Assembly: GCA_026418055.1 (NCBI GenBank)
Contig: JAOACB010000024.1
Span: 1 to 36,585 of the forward strand
Direction: 5' to 3'
Origin: Fimbriimonadales bacterium
GTDB lineage: Bacteria; Armatimonadota; Fimbriimonadia; Fimbriimonadales; Fimbriimonadaceae
DNA: 36,585 nucleotides
Of this stretch, positions 36,184 to 36,585 are shown piece after piece. The position numbers were made by a program, and so were the translations under genes. The notes beneath the pieces were generated by a model. It saw only the letters and a program-made list of their open reading frames with translations. It was not told where the DNA came from and searched no databases. Each line of letters begins with the position of its first letter. The first letter of the stretch is position 1.

Positions 36184-36585
36184 ATGCACCGACGGGCCAT
36201 CGTCTGGATCCGGCGCGATCTGCGCCTGAGCGACCACGCACCCCTCGCCGAGGCCACGGCCTCGTTCGACAGCGTCGCGGCGGCGTTCGTGTTCGACCGC
36301 CGGATCCTCGACGAGCTGCAGGACGCCGACGATCGCCGCGTGAGCTTCCTCCACCGCTCGTTGGAGGAGGTGGACCGGGGCCTCCGGGAGAGGGGCTCCC
36401 GACTGGTCGTGCTGCACGGCGACCCGGTCGACGAGATCCCCGCTCTGGCGGAGCGCTGGCGCGCCCAGGCGGTGTTCGCCGGCCGTGACCCCGACCCGTA
36501 CGCCGCGGGGCGCGACGCCGAGGTGGGGCGTCGGCTGGCCGCGATGGGTGCCGAGCTGAGGCTGCTCAAGGACCACGTGGTGCTC
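36184..36585 (+). CDS. Deoxyribodipyrimidine photolyase, N-terminal part (continues past window)
   Basis: 134 codons are visible with no stop before the window end. MHRRAIVWIRRDLRLSDHAPL is the photolyase/cryptochrome N-terminus, followed by AAFVFDRRIL, FLHRSLEEVDRGLRERGSRLVVLHGDP and VFAGRDPDPYAAGRD. This is the alpha/beta antenna-binding domain. The FAD-binding domain must lie outside. The enzyme repairs UV pyrimidine dimers with blue light. Its class (CPD, 6-4 or cryptochrome) cannot be told from this part. It follows the tandem UspA gene by 37 nt. Confidence 0.92.
   Translation, partial: MHRRAIVWIRRDLRLSDHAPLAEATASFDSVAAAFVFDRRILDELQDADDRRVSFLHRSLEEVDRGLRERGSRLVVLHGDPVDEIPALAERWRAQAVFAGRDPDPYAAGRDAEVGRRLAAMGAELRLLKDHVVL

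Noticed and set aside
1-36585. CRISPR array, prophage, transposon or recent horizontal island
   Set aside because: I saw no regularly spaced repeats, transposase, integrase or phage structural genes, and base composition is even except for the short gap at 32091-32322.

Overview
The window is about 36.6 kb of very GC-rich bacterial chromosome. It is densely coding, with short or overlapping gene junctions, and I see no phage, IS element, CRISPR array or rRNA. The best guess for the host is Armatimonadota (Fimbriimonadia-like). The reasons are a prepilin N-terminus of the [12 protein letters not shown] type at 2335, a PEP-CTERM-like C-terminus at the left edge, a kinase with an unusual nucleotide-binding loop, and many secreted glycoside hydrolases. 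An arabinose-5-phosphate isomerase (KDO pathway) and a secretin-type STN protein suggest an outer membrane. This assignment is inference; no rRNA gene is present to settle it.

Layout, left to right. 1-3.5 kb: end of a PEP-CTERM-like protein, a membrane Ser/Thr kinase, a prepilin-like protein and a small lipoprotein. 3.5-8.9 kb: two overlapping phosphodiesterase genes (EEP, GDPD-like) facing a sugar set (six-hairpin glycosidase, Gfo/Idh/MocA dehydrogenase, sugar-phosphate isomerase/epimerase). 8.9-11.1 kb: coaD, a SepIVA/DivIVA-like coiled-coil gene, a YceI protein and a small membrane protein. 11.1-19 kb: a long minus-strand block with a lipoprotein and M48 protease, then serC, tatD, a DUF374 acyltransferase, a rhomboid and yebC in a tightly coupled row, then an STN protein and a zinc-finger anti-sigma-like membrane protein.

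19-27 kb is a carbohydrate region. It holds a secreted GH2 enzyme coupled to a YtfQ-like sugar-binding lipoprotein, a DegT/DnrJ aminotransferase, and a GH51 arabinofuranosidase divergent from an ArsR-type regulator that carries a large beta-rich domain. 27-30 kb: tRNA-Leu(GAG), pdxT, arginase and kdsD. 30-36.6 kb: a CBS-GGDEF protein with an extra C-terminal domain, a DnaA-like ATPase broken by a one-base frameshift, a DUF1573-like secreted protein, an ANTAR response regulator, an unknown gene coupled to a tandem UspA protein, and the start of a photolyase.

Two layout habits recur. Many start codons sit only 6-12 nt downstream of a TANNNT -10 box with no ribosome binding site, which predicts leaderless mRNAs. 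Genes are also packed by sharing bases: ATGA/GTGA start-stop overlaps within operons, and 4-bp CTAG or CTAA overlaps where convergent genes share their stop codons. The least explained items are the ArsR-sugar regulator with its candidate operator, the GGDEF protein's C-terminal domain, the frameshifted DnaA-like gene with its structured upstream region, and the unknown protein coupled to UspA.
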